Positions 40,101 to 54,100 of a DNA stretch of 64,000 nucleotides are shown here, piece after piece; positions within the stretch are counted from its first letter, which is position 1; every line of letters starts with the position of its first letter. Source of the DNA: Stictocephala bisonia (taxonomy: Eukaryota > Arthropoda > Insecta > Hemiptera > Membracidae); contig JAQJVL010000048.1 in assembly GCA_035578905.1 (NCBI GenBank), positions 464,001 to 528,000 on the forward strand, in the 5' to 3' direction. Position numbers and translations under genes: made by a program. The notes beneath the pieces are model-generated. The model had not been told where the DNA came from, did not search any database, and saw only the letters and a list, made by a program, of their open reading frames with translations.

Positions 40101-42145
40101 TTGAAAAAGAATAATTAAAAAAAAAAAATATTAGTACCAACATTTAATTGACCTATTAGGAAAACGAAATATAATTGGCTCAGACAAGTTCAACTCGATT
40201 CAAACAAAATCTCAAAACTAGAAATCACAAAAAATGTAATTAAAAACACTGCACATTTAAGAAAGTTGATAAAAAGATGAAAATAAAGGATTCTAAGGAA
40301 AAATTGCAGCAAGAAGAGAATCAGTAGAAAGGAAAAGAGAGGAAAAAGGCAACACAGGAGAGAATGAAGTTATAATCATTATTCAATTCTAAGATGCTGA
40401 TCGTCAAGATATGGGCGAATATGAGGGGTGAATGAGTATGATGTGTGTAGATTATTACTATCTGTAGTCATTATTACTATCTGAGTTCGACTTAGCTCAG
40501 AAAGGACTATTTATTAATAGCCCGATAGCCAGGGCAACTACGGGACCTATAGCTTTACATGGAATTTGAACCACGTACTGTTGGTCTGATTTTCAGCTAA
40601 TTGACAAATCTGACACTCAGTTCTCCTCTTTGCACAGCATCTGAACCTTGACTACCATTCAACATGGACACTCCAGACTTCTCTAGTAGTGTCCACGTTG
40701 ATGGCAAACACTGAGCGGACGCTGTGTCGGTATTAAGAGGACTGGTCATGAACCTATCGCCTACAATCTCCTTAACACTTTGTCCTCAAGTGGCTGGGTT
40801 ACAGCACTGCACCAACAGTGCCGATTTATATACTGGAGGAAAACACAAAGAAGCATCTACACTCCTAGAGGAAATTAATTAATTCAACGTACACCAAAGT
40901 TACATGATCAGAAAAAATAAATAAATTGGAAGAAAATGAAATGAAAAACGACTATATTGTTACTTCATGAGGCGAAGAGAGAGTTTGATGTATACTACAA
41001 AATCTAGGCCAACGTCTGATTTAAAAGAGGGTTAACTGTAAGCAGCTTTAGTTACCTTTTGACAAATTATTTCCTTTTTCTTAATTTATCTAATTAATTG
41101 TGTATTAAATTTCAATTTAATATTTGAAAATTGATAAATTTATAATATATATAATAATATAAAAATATATAAATATATCAAATATATCATCTTTAATATA
41201 TCAAATCTTTTTCTTTTAATATATAAAAATTCAAAGCCGGTTATAAAAACATGCTGACTGACCTTTTCTATAGCCTACGCACAGGCCTAATGCCCATGTA
41301 GGCTGGTTTACATTGGTTTCATAGTATAAATATTATTTATTAATATTTTTTATTACTATTGTAGTATGTATACTTCTCTTTTTGCCACGAAAAATTGGAA
41401 GCAATAAACGTATTTCATTTCACTTAATTGTATTGTTAACAAGTTGACTGTCACAAGTATTGTATTAGTAATCACTTGAACTTATCAATACAGCTATGAG
41501 TATCAATTTGGCAAGCTCAACTAATTGGTAAAAAAGGCAATTGAAAATTCAGTTTCAAATTTAAAACTATAAAAAAGATGTAAGGCTTATGATGTTGATA
41601 AATACTTAATTATTTATCTCATAATTATTTTATCACAGGAAATTTAATATGGAAAAATACAAATATTTTGGCAAATGTTATGTTTTTAATATTAATTAGT
41701 ATTCAAAAATCATACGTAGGAACTGAATATGCACAGAGGAACAAGCAGAACAAAAAACATACTGCTGAAACTTGATAATAGGTGCATCAACATCTTTTGG
41801 CGTCATGAGACTTTGGTAGACCATTTAGTCCAACTCATATAATATAATAGGTTTGAAACTTGTTTTGTTGAATACTCAGAGGAGTCCATCTCAAGACCAA
41901 AAGAGTTAACTTTTTTCCCATCCTATTATACAGGCCCCTACTCCCTGTTGCACTATGATTTATTTGCATCCACAACATGCATTGTAACAAAACTAATCAT
42001 ATAACTTTAGTTCTGTTATGTTACAGCTATTAACATAAATATTGTTTTTATCTTTTAGTAAATGAACTTATGGGTCTTATATGATCTATAGAAAAAATAT
42101 CAGAATCTCTATTTTTATTTATCTATATTTATAAAAGAGGATGTT

Positions 42146-42189
<44 letters not shown>

Positions 42190-45100
42190 AAGTTTATGCG
42201 CTGCCAAACCATCCAACCGATCGCCATGAAACTTTAGGATGTTGTCCTGTATACTCCCGAGATGGTTTCTGTGAAGTTTGATGCAGATCCGTCCACAGGG
42301 TCCCGCCCCACGGGCTCCTAAAGATCCCATGTTATTCAAATGGAGAATCTGAATTGTTTACAAAAAACATATGACTGTGTGGTTTAATGTAGTTTCACAT
42401 GCCATAAGCAGATTGAAGTTCTCACAACAACAGTACTGTATATGTTTTGATTTATTGTAGTTCTACATTTAACCTTGAGAGTGTAGCACACACTACTTTT
42501 ACTTGATCAGGTGATCTGTATTTGGTGTTAACCTTTTTTCTCGGTAATTAAAACATGTGGTGAAACGTGGAAATAAAAAATAAATAATTATTTGTTTTGC
42601 AGTTCACTTTTTATGACATGCCTCCTAAAAAATCTAATATTGGTAGAAGAAGCAAAAATGCTCGAATTCTTTCAGCTATTAGGTTCTAAATCAAACTCAA
42701 TATTATGACCGGCGAAGCGGGCGGGTACAGCTAGTATATACATAAAAAAAATATATAAAAAAGGTTAAAAGGAAAATATAAATTTTGTCAAAGTTTTGTA
42801 TCCTACAGCCACTGACAAAATAATAGAGTCTGAGGCTACTAAAAACGTAAACAAAAACTAGTTTTTATGATTGTCATTCATAATAAGTTAGTAAAAAGTA
42901 CTATGCAATGTTCTATTCTCAACCCAGTCGAACACCTCAGTTTTTCATATGACGTCATAATTTGAAGAACAAAATTATTCTAACAATGACAGCATAATTT
43001 ATTATTTTGCTGTTGCTAGTCTTTACCACTCAAAAATAAAAAGACTAGCAAAAATAAAATAATGTTAAACACTAAATAACGCTAAAAACACTACAATCAA
43101 CTGCATTCCTGTGTCATAAGCATATCATCAATGGGTGAAGTGAATAAAAAGTAAAAGCTCGAAGTAGTTTCTCACGAGTAAAGTAAAAGGTTGTCAACCA
43201 AGTGAATAAAACAGTCAATAACTTAAAACCTTTTACTGAACGTTGACGAGGAATTACTAGAGGAATACTTGCCAGTAAACACTTGCAACTTCGTGGAGCC
43301 AAGTAAATACTTTTGAAAAACTGCAGGTCTCAACACACTCGTCTAGCATCCATTCGTGCTATGCTTGCTACACATACACGCACGCACGCGCATACACACA
43401 CATAATTACTACGAGTATTTAGCTTTTACTTGTTTTATTCACGTACTCGTAAAAATTTCCTTGTCACACCGAAAGTAAAAGCTTTTACTCGTTTTTATTC
43501 ACTTCACTCAATGTGGTAAAAACATTGTTGCACAGGCCAATTTTGTAGCTGTTTTTAATGGACTGGTTTTGTACCTCCTTCAAGTGGATAGGAAGTTTAC
43601 TAAATAATTTCTTGCCAATATACGAGGGCTTAGATTCATATATTTTTAATCTATGACTTGCAGCAAAATTAGTTTTTCTTGTATTATGATTATGATTCTT
43701 TTCAATCTCAATTTTATTATTAAGCTTGCAGTACATTATACACTATAGAATATAAATTGATGGCACTGTTAGAATTCTATTACTAATAAAAGAGTTTCTA
43801 TATGATTCAAAATAACTCAGATTATTTATATACCTGATTGCCCTTTTTTGCAATATAAATATTCTATTAGGGTCTTGATTAGATGATGACCCCCAGAGAA
43901 TTAATGAGTAACTTATATAAGAGTATTTGAAAGCATAATAACAATTTATTGAGATGTGTTTATTGTTTAACTTAGAAATTTTTCTTATTATGTGTAAACT
44001 GGATGCTAATTTTAGTGAAAGTTGATTAATGTGTTCATTCCAATTTAATTTGTGATTTTACGTTTTCAGTTTGTTTTAGATGGTCCTCATCTAAAACTGG
44101 TGGCGCAGTGCTGTAATCCAGCTACATGGGGACAAAGTGTTTGGGAGATTGTAGGCGATAGGTTGGATGCTCGGTCCTCTTAATACTGACATGGCGTCTG
44201 CTTGATGGTTGCTATCGGCGTGGACACTACTAGAGAAGTCTGGGGTGTCCATGTTGGGTGGTAATCATTGTGCGGATGTTGTGTGGGGGAGATAACTGAG
44301 TATCAGGCTTGTCAATTAGCTGAAAATCAGACCAGCACTACGTGGTTCGGATTCCACGTAAAGCTGTAGGTCCCTTAGTTGCCCTGGCTGTTGGGCTATT
44401 AATAAATTGCTCTTTCTAAGGAACAGTTGAACTCAGATAGTAACCAGACTACACTCATCCACACTCATCCTACACTCATATAACCATTCATATTCACCTT
44501 AAAATACCAACAACGTTGTGTCGGCATCTCATATGTAAGAATGTAAGAAAAATAACATTAAAGACCCGAAGCATAATTTCTTTGATATGCCTATATTCAT
44601 AAACTGTGTTTTATCTATATTTAATTTCATTCCTAAACTAGAGTAATACTTTATAACTGAGTTTATTGTAATTAATGTTTTAATTTCAAGATCATGAATA
44701 TTTTTCCACTGTTTATTAACGTAGTGTCATCTACAAAAGTGATAAGTTTCTCCTTGGAAACTTGATCTACTATATCATTCACATAAATGATGTACAGCAA
44801 GGGTCCTGGAATAGATCCTTGTGGAACACCTATTTTAATTTCCTTTAAACTAGATTGAAAAGTTATTTTACATAACTTTAAATACATTCAAAGCCTATAT
44901 TGGAAAATGAATTACTTTTCCATTTATTGAAACAGTCTACCATACACACCAATAATACCATACACTTCAAACTGTCTACAATAAGATACTGGCTACAGGC
45001 AATTTGCCAAAAGCATTTGAGTGTTCAAAGGTAGTAACTGTTCTGAAGCCTGGCAAAGACCCCGAACGAGTGGAAAGTTATCGCCTAATATTTCTTCTTA

Positions 45101-48100
45101 GTATATTTATACTAAGTTCGTTATAAGTTGCTGGAAAGACTGTTATACAACAGAATATCACCCATTCTTGATTCTAATGTTCCAGTTGAGCAGGCTGGTT
45201 TTCGCTCTAGCCAAAAGTTGTAGTGTCCAGATCCTGGCTCTGACATCATTTATTGAGAATGGGTTTGAAAAGAAGTTAAAAACATCTGCAGCTTTTGTTG
45301 ATCTCACAGCGGCTTATGACACAGTATGGAGCAAAGGTTTGTTATTAAAGTTCTGCAGCCTCCTTCCCTATCCCTTTCTTTTATGACTTCTCGAGTCAAT
45401 GCAAGGTTATTAAACGTTTATCTCGGTCGTGAAGAAAAGTCTTTTAGACAGTTGAAGGATGGTCTGCTACAGGGGTCCGTACTTGCTCCTATTTTATTTA
45501 ACATGTATACTGCTGACATCCCAATCACCAAGTCTAGAAAATTTATATATGCAGAAAATTTATTAGCTTATCAACATAAGGACTTCACAGCTACTGAAGA
45601 AACACTTATAAATGATCTTGCAACCCTCAAAGAATATTTTAGAACCTGGAAGCTGAATCCTAACACATCAAAAGTTAGCCTGCTTCCACCTAAGTAATCG
45701 ACTAGCTAATCGAAAATTAAACATCTTTCTAAATGGTGCAAAACTCCACCACAATGATCATCCACAGTACCTGGGAGTATAGTCCGAATAAAATAACTTT
45801 GGTACTGGCGGAACGGCCTCGCGCCACTGGTCTGAAATGAAAAAACTCTGAGCTTTAATTTGCTGTCAAACTTAAACTAAGAAAGCAATAATTTTCAAAC
45901 TAATTGTATAATGTCCACCATGTTATATTCTTTAAGAAAAAATTATGATGGATATTTTGCTTAAACTAATTTGCTTTTTATTGTGATATTTGTGTTTAAG
46001 AACACGTTTTTATGGGTGAAATTGCGCGTGAGTCGTCTTTAACCTGTCACTGTAGTGAGAATAATAATAATAAAATAATTTCTTGTGGATGGATGACAGT
46101 TTGATTCATTGTGATTAGTTTGGTATAAGTCTCATTTAATAATTCAAACAGGTTTATGAGAAATTAATTTTTTTTTAAACTTTTGCAAACTTGATAATGA
46201 CAAACGCTAGACAAAATTTCTTTAAACCTAAATTAATTGTGTTATTTAAGTGACACTAAAATCGTACTCTCGTATTAATTAGAATTTTCTTGAATTAGGG
46301 AGAAAGATTCAGAAGTTTTCAAAACTAGATTGTCAACAAGGCGGCGGTGATACCATACGCACAATGTACAGTCAATGGCTCAGCTTTGCCTCATCCATTG
46401 CAAACATTTCTTGTCAATTACTAATAGAACACTACCTAAAATTTGAAAGAGCCTAAGTATTATAATTTTTTATTATTATTTTTTTTTATTTATTTGTAAG
46501 ATATTGTAAGATAAGTAAATATAAGATTAATTGCAATAAACACTGATAATTATATATACACTGAATCCTATAGCATTATTGTCACATCTAAAAAAAAAAA
46601 AAAACGTGTAATATCACTAAAACTTAATAACTGTAATAAAAACTAGTGATTAAACTATACTAAGCACTGTTAAATCGATAAAGAACTGAACACGAACACA
46701 CCTCAAAGTCAAAAGTCAACTAACTTACCTTATTTCTTACTGGAGAAACATTTCTTATCTGGAAATATCGTCGATCGGAATTCGTTTTACGCTTGGGCTG
46801 AATATTCGGTCTACACTTTCCCTTGAGCAGAGTATACCTTACGCGTCCGGCACAGCCTCGATGTAAACGAACTATGAGTTTACTTCATCAACTCTTTATT
46901 ATTTTTCCGCATATTTTATTAGTGCCACAGTATTATTTTAGTAATACATAAATAACACAGTTAATGTTTGCTCAAAGAAATTTTGTCTAGCGTTTTTCGT
47001 TTCCGAGTTTGCAAGGTTTTACAAAAAAATTAATTTCTCATTAACCTGTTTGAATTATTAAATGAGACTTATACCAAAACTAATCACAATGAATCAAACT
47101 GTCATCCATCCACAAGAAATTATTTTATTATTATTATTCTTGCTACAGTGACAGGTTAAAGACGACTCACGCGCAATTTCACTCATTAAACCGTGTTTTT
47201 AAATACAAATATCGCTATTGAAAGCAGATTAGCTCAAGAAAAATATCCAGCATAATTTTTTCTTAAAGAATATAACATGGTGGACACTATACAATTAGTT
47301 TGAAAATTATTGCTTTCTTAGAAGTTTGACAGCAAATTAAAACTCAGAGTTTTTTCATTTCAGACCAATGGAGCGAGGGCGTTCCGCCAGTACCAAAGTT
47401 ATTTTATTCGAACTATAACGTTAGATAAATCGCTGACGTTTAAAAGCCATCTTCAAAAAACAACAGCTAAAATTAAAATCAGGGCAAATGTATTACATCA
47501 TATTGCTGGAACAACTTGGGGAGCCAACGCACACGTCCTGCGTACTACGTCTTTGTCACTGGTTTATTCAGTTGCTGAATACAGTGCTCCTGTATGGCTA
47601 GATAGCGCAAAAAAGCGATTGATATCTTACTTAATAGGGTCAAGAGAGCTATTAGTGGCACTCTCATGGCAACTTCACTACCTTGGCTCCCAGTGCTGTG
47701 CAATATAGCTCCTCCAGAAATAAGACGTCAGGAGGCACTACTTAAAGAATTCAATAAGATGTTATTGCACCTCCCCTTTACTCAGGATCTCTCACGTCAG
47801 AACGGTCGCTTAAAATCTTGAAACCCGCCTCTACGTACTGCTTTCCAGTTGAGCAGATAAAATTTCTCGCCCAATACTAGCTGGGCCATAACGTGGAACA
47901 GTTTTGATGGACATAATAAGATCCTTATTAACAATCCATCAATACCTGTAGGTGGAATGAACCTCCCTCGTAGGGAGTGGACATTGTTGAATCGGTTCCG
48001 AACTGGAGTGGGTAGATGTAACTACTGGAAATACAAATGGGGTTTGACAGTAGATCAGTCATGTGATTGTGGAGAGTCTATCCAAACAATGGATCACATA

Positions 48101-51100
48101 TTTTCAGAGTGCCACTTGCGCTGTTTTATGGAGGGATTAGCTAGCATAAATAGAATCAGTGAGGCAGGGCTTAAATGGATTGATGGATAGTTTTTAGCTC
48201 TGTGACAAGAGATTAGTTTACATTTTTATTTATATTAATATATAGTGAATTTTGGAGTCTTTCCAAGTTATAAAGCGAGTAATGACGCATAATACCTTAC
48301 ATAACACCTGAGCGTAAGCGAAGTATCGATCAGCTGAGAAATAAACAGTTAAAATAATGTTATTTGTAATAATTTGTACTGCCATTTGATAACTGGTTTG
48401 TCAGCTGATACTATTTGCTTAAAAAACTATATTCAGATTTCTCTACAGTATATTTGAAATTTGTGAATTAATTGATAAATTAGTGGATCTTCTTGTGACT
48501 TTCAGTAACATTAAGACTTAATCTTCGAATATCAACACAGGTTTTTATAAAATAATTTAAATTTACTAATAATAACTTTAAATTTTAATTGCTTAACCTA
48601 AAACTACTAATATATACATTTAAAAACATTAAACATTTCCTGACTGCCGTGAATAATTAGAAGACGTTGCACCATATATCTGTTACCTCCATCATGTCTT
48701 TACCTTTTTGTCCTGTCTGCGTGAAAGCTGTTTTAGACACAGAAGAGGGGATTTGCTGTGACAACGCCTGTAAAAGATGGTTCCACAGAGAATGCGTAAG
48801 GATGTCAAAGAGCGAATACTAGCGCATATCTGGTAATAACAAGATTAAGTGAATTTGTTCCTCGTTCCAACGGACCAGCCTCTGGACAAACTGTCCACAC
48901 AAATGACATCTGTATTAACAAAATTGGATGCACTCCTAACCAAGGTAGATAAAATAGATGATTTGACCAAAGACATAAACAAAATCCAAACTGAAGTTTC
49001 GTCGATAAAGGCGGGTCTTTCAGCTCTGGAGCCGAGGATAGCCAATACAGAAGACAAAGTTGTTCAACTCGATAATGACATTGCCACCATTAAAACAGAA
49101 GTCTTATTAAACACTAAAAAATAAATACACTTGAGAATAACACTAACACTTCCTTAGATGCAGCTGTCGCAGAGGTTAATGATCGAGCCAGCAGATTAAA
49201 AAATGTTCTTCTCCATAAAGTTCCTGAGAGTGAGAAGAGCAACCCAAGCGAAATTAAAGAAGACGATGGAAAGAAGCTCACAACCATACTGGATGCTTTT
49301 CAATTAAAGTCTGATCAGGTGACCTTTTACAGGTTGGGGCAAAAATTTAGCCGCAAAACTCGGCCACTAAAAGTAGTGTTTTGCTCCCAAAGTGAAGCGT
49401 CGTCACTCCTAAAGAAATGTTCACAGGAAGCATTTAAAGATGTCGATCCCACGCTGTCTGATGTTTCCATCTCCCGAGACCGCACTCCTAATGAACGGGC
49501 CACCCTCGACTCTTTACGTCAAGAAATGGGTCGGAGAACTGTTGCTGGCGAGTCGAATCTTACAATAAAGTACATTCATGGTGTCTCAAGAATCACAACA
49601 ATTAAGCCAAAAAACTAAATAATGAGGGACATTCCAGCAGGCTTTCGGTTTATTATCAAAATGTCAATGGACTTCGAGGTAAACTTCACGACCTGCGGTT
49701 GTCCCTCTCCTCTACTCTATACGATGTTATCGCTCTTACTGAAAATAACTTATCCCACGATATCAATGACGCTGAACTTGGATTCCCTTCCTACAATATC
49801 TACCGAATGGATAGATAAACGGCAACAAGCAACAAGGTGAGCGGCGGGGGCATTCTGCTGGCAGTCAAGGATAGTCTCAAATCACATCGTTTATTATCAT
49901 CTTATGATTCTATTAAGCAGCTCTTTGTTTCCTTGATTGCGTCTTCAGGTACCAAAGCCCTCTTGGGAGTGGCCTATATCCCTCCCGATGCCACAACCAC
50001 CAAATACAATGATTACTCATCTGCGGTGGAAGAGGTCGTAACTACTCACTCTGTCTCCCATATCCTCCTGATGGGAGACCTCAATCAACCCGATCTTGAC
50101 TGGAATAGTCTGACACATATCTCTCCATGACCCTCACCTTCTAGAACCCTATGTGACTTGGTCTCAACGCACAATATGAGCCAGTTTAACTCTATACGAA
50201 ACACACGTGGAGTAATATTAGATGCTATCCTCTCATCAGAGACAAACACCGAACTCATTAGAGATCGTGACCCACTGGTTAAAGAGGACGTCCACCATCC
50301 TGCTCTAAACATACTCTTACCTATGACAGCGGTCTCCAAGTCGGCTACTTCCTCTGTCCCCAACTATAGGAAATGTAATCTCATGAATGTACACTGTGAT
50401 CTTCAAGCTGCTGACCTGCACTCTCATCCTATCGTCACTTCCTGATGTAGAATTGGCTTTTTCGGACGTAATTGGCATGATTAAAAATAGAGTACAGCGG
50501 CATACTCCAATGATAAAAGTTGGGTCATCTTTCCCACCCTGGTTCAATCCGGAACTGCGGAGACTTGTTTTTGAGAAAGGAGACTGCATACACTTTACAA
50601 GAGGACTTTAGACGATGGTTGCTACTACAGATTCTCACAGACCCGTTCGAGATGCAGGCAACTTTCTCAAACCTGCCTGGACAACTATATTACACACATT
50701 CAAAACAATCTCCCTCACAGACCCAACGCATTTTGGAACTTTGTCAAGAGCCTGAAGAAGAACCAAACCGCAACGTCAACGCTGACATACAATGGACGTA
50801 CAGCCAATAACAACATGGAACATTGTGAATTATTTGCTGAGTTCTTCGCCTCTGTTTTCACTAAGCCGCAACAGCTCCCCACTTCAAACCTTCACGAGTC
50901 GTGCGATGCAATCAATTCCTGCTTCTTCACCTACCTCTCATCTTCAAAGAGCTTTGACTAGTCTAGATGAGAGAAAAGGATGCGGTCCTGACTGTATCCC
51001 ACCGAGTGTCCTTAAGCACTGTCACTCCACCCTAACTGGACCATTACAGCATCTCTTTAACGTGTCAATAGCTAATGGAATATTCCCTGAAGCCCTAAAA

Positions 51101-54100
51101 TCAAGCTACATTGTCCCTATCCATAAATCCGGGGCCCTCTCGGAAGCAGGAAACTATAGGCCTATTGCTATACAGTCTGCCCTGTCCAAGGTACTTGAAA
51201 AATTGGTTCTCTCCAAGATCTTTTCTTTGCTCCATCGCCATATCTCCTCATCACAACATGGCTTCTCTCAAGGCAGATCCCCAGCTACAAACTTAGTGCT
51301 GTTTCAATCCGATGTTATATCTTCCTTCTCAAATCGCCAGCAAGTGGATGCCATATATTTAGATTTTGCAAAGGCCTTTGATCGAGTCTGCCACCTCTTC
51401 TGCTCACCAAGTTGTCCCGTTATGGAGTCCATGGGCCGCTCCTGAAATGGTTCTCTTCTTACCTGGATAATCGCAAACTCATAGTGAAATACGCTTTTGC
51501 CAACTCGCAGGAGTTCATTGCATCATCTGGAGTACCACAGGGCTCACATCTGGGTCCTGTGTTATTCAACCTGTTCATTAACGACTTGTCAGAGGCATTA
51601 GAAGTTAAGAATTTGCTCTTTGCAGATGATATCAAGCTCTACTTGTCCATCAACACCATAGATGATTGTGTAGCACTTCAAAAAGCTTGTTGGTCGTGGA
51701 GAAATGGTGCTCTGATAACCTCATGACCCTCAATGTATCCAAGTGTGTCGTCATAACCTTCCATAGGACTAAGTCTGTGATACATAATAACTATACACTC
51801 AAAGGTGTCAATCTGTATAGAGTGTATGAGATAAGAGACCTCGGAGTTCTATGTTGCCCGAATCTGAGCCCCGAGCTACATGTGAATTACATCTGCAAAC
51901 GAGCCAACAGTGTCCTGGGCCTGATAATAAGGTTTTCTCGCTTCTTCACATCCCCAACAGCTTTGAATACTCTTTACTGTCACTTGATTAGGTCCCATCT
52001 TGAGTATTGTTCAACCGTCTGGTCACCGTATCAGAGTTTTCTTATCGAAAGACTGCAATCCATTCAAACTCGCTTTATCCGGCTGGTGGGTCTACGACTG
52101 GGATATCGCTTCTCTGAAGTTCCTGTTGATGAATTGGCTGTAACGCTGGGCTTGCAATCGCTGGAGTTGTGAAGAAGGACATCTGATCTTATGTTTCTTT
52201 TCAAGATCATCAATGGTGAGATTCGCAGTCCGGAACTTCTAGCACTGATTTATTTCCACGTTCCAGCTTCTACCAGATCCAGGGAGCTGTTTGCCAGAAC
52301 ACACCACACCATATCATATGCGCAGCACAGTACCATGGTTCGGTTGCAACGCAAAGGAAACACCCTACCTTCAGACATTGATTTCTTTAACTGTAGTGCT
52401 GCTCGGTTCAAGAGGATGATCACCCAGGGGGAGAGTAGTGAGTCTTGAGGCTTTCTCCAGCTGTAGCTCACTCAATCGCCACCGCCACCCTTACCAATGT
52501 TGTAACTTATTATTTCATCACACTCATTCGCATATTTTTACTATTTATTCACACCCATTGCAGTCTAAAAGTCATCTTAATTGTCAAACCATTCATCATG
52601 TTATGTGTATTTATTTATTGTTTCATATTCGAATTTGCATATTTGTTAGATATTATTTATGTTACATTTACAAAATATTTATCCTTGTTATCGCTTATAT
52701 CACTTATACTATATCAATACAAATTGTTGACTTTATTGTATATTTATTACATATATTTATATGTGCATGTTAACTTGATTGTTCTCAATTGTATATTGTT
52801 ATCCAACTAATTCTTTAAGCACTGGTAATTACCATATTTATTAGCCTCTGTTTTCTATTTTTCTGTTCTCTATTTTCAGCCTAAGTTTTCTTCTATACAA
52901 TTTTGTTAAAAAGGCATATGCTGTTAATCATAATAAATAAATAAATAACACTGCTTTTACATCATACTGATTGTTGAAAACAGATCGCAGCACACTGAGA
53001 GGGCTTTGGGAACTGAACTATCGACATTGTACTGCAATCCAAAAGCCGTACCAGGTACGAATTTCTATCAGTAGAGAAAAGTCCTGTAGCTAGGTATGGC
53101 TTTTGATAGGAAAGAGTTAACATACATTCAGATTAAATTAAGATACAAAATTGTGCAGATTTAAGCAACATTTTTGCTTAAAGCACAAAATTAGTTTTTT
53201 GCTTGAAATTTAAAGTCTAACTCTGTAAATCCATTATAGACCTTTAGTTTTAGTTTTGTTGATGAAACAATTTCCAGCGAGGATGGACCATGAGAGTACA
53301 GGGAAAAATCTTTAAAGAAATGGCATAGGTACAATTGTATGTCATATCAAACAGCATGGCCAATAACGATTTTTCCTGGCATGGAACTTGAAAGATCCTT
53401 ACAGATTGTTTACCAAGCAATTATAAATGAATTTTTTTCAAAACTATGTATGTTTTTTTTTTAAAGTAAACAGCACTTTTAACAATATAAAAAGTACGTA
53501 CGGTACAACATTTTATCAATAAAATATAGGTATATTAGACAATTTGAAATTAATCTAGCATCAATATCTATAAAAACTTGTCATCAGTGAATTTTATATG
53601 ACAAACCTTGATCCTTAAAATTGATTCTTGTATCAGTTTTCTGTTGTACTTCTTTGATGTTACTACCACCTCTTCCAATGACAATACCAATAACTGATGT
53701 GGGAATTTTCATTTCAATAGTTTTGAAGCGTGATGTTTTTATATCCTGAAGAGTGTCTTGCAAGTCATCTTCTTCCTAAAAATCATTAAAGGAGAGTGAA
53801 ACAAATTTGGGTGAACACATGATTAGGAAATAAATAAATGATCGGAATATACACTTTATACAGTGTCTTGCAACTATTCAGATTGCAACTTTACAGATCA
53901 GATTAAATTAAAGCTAGTTTATTTCTTCAGTGGTAGAATCAGGTAGGTTTGTACTACTATATGCCCAACAAGAGTAGGCCTATGCATATAGCTATAAACT
54001 TCAGGCAAATGAAGAAGGTGTGTTCAGTTCTTGATCCCTTTATTGTGTTTAACATTATGTCAGAGACATTCTATTCTAACATTTCGATAATAGAAGTTCT

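Larger units (their letters stand above)
48250..52948 (+). mobile_element. CR1/jockey-like LINE, nearly full length, inactive
   Basis: It has a 5' region of uncertain start (48,250-48,690), ORF1 with a PHD-type zinc finger and coiled coil, ORF2 with endonuclease and reverse transcriptase, and a T-rich 3'UTR ending in an ATAAATAAATAAATA tail (52,931-52,948). The order is that of a two-ORF non-LTR retrotransposon. Several stops and frameshifts disable both ORFs. The hydrophobic open frames at 52,440-52,810 belong to the 3'UTR. Confidence 0.85.
39681..53606 (-). other. papi: papi intron 2 (13.9 kb), transposon cluster
   Basis: The intron holds a long-form SINE, a Helitron, a MITE, two head-to-head LINEs, a long-inverted-repeat DNA element and a CR1-like LINE. 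From 43,131 to 52,948 nearly every base belongs to a mobile element. The stretches 39,700-40,380 and 40,840-42,120 are AT-rich without clear features. Confidence 0.8.

Noticed and set aside
52438..52810. Two overlapping hydrophobic open frames of about 110-120 codons
   Set aside because: They sit in the T-rich 3'UTR of the CR1-like LINE; T-rich DNA gives hydrophobic frames by chance.
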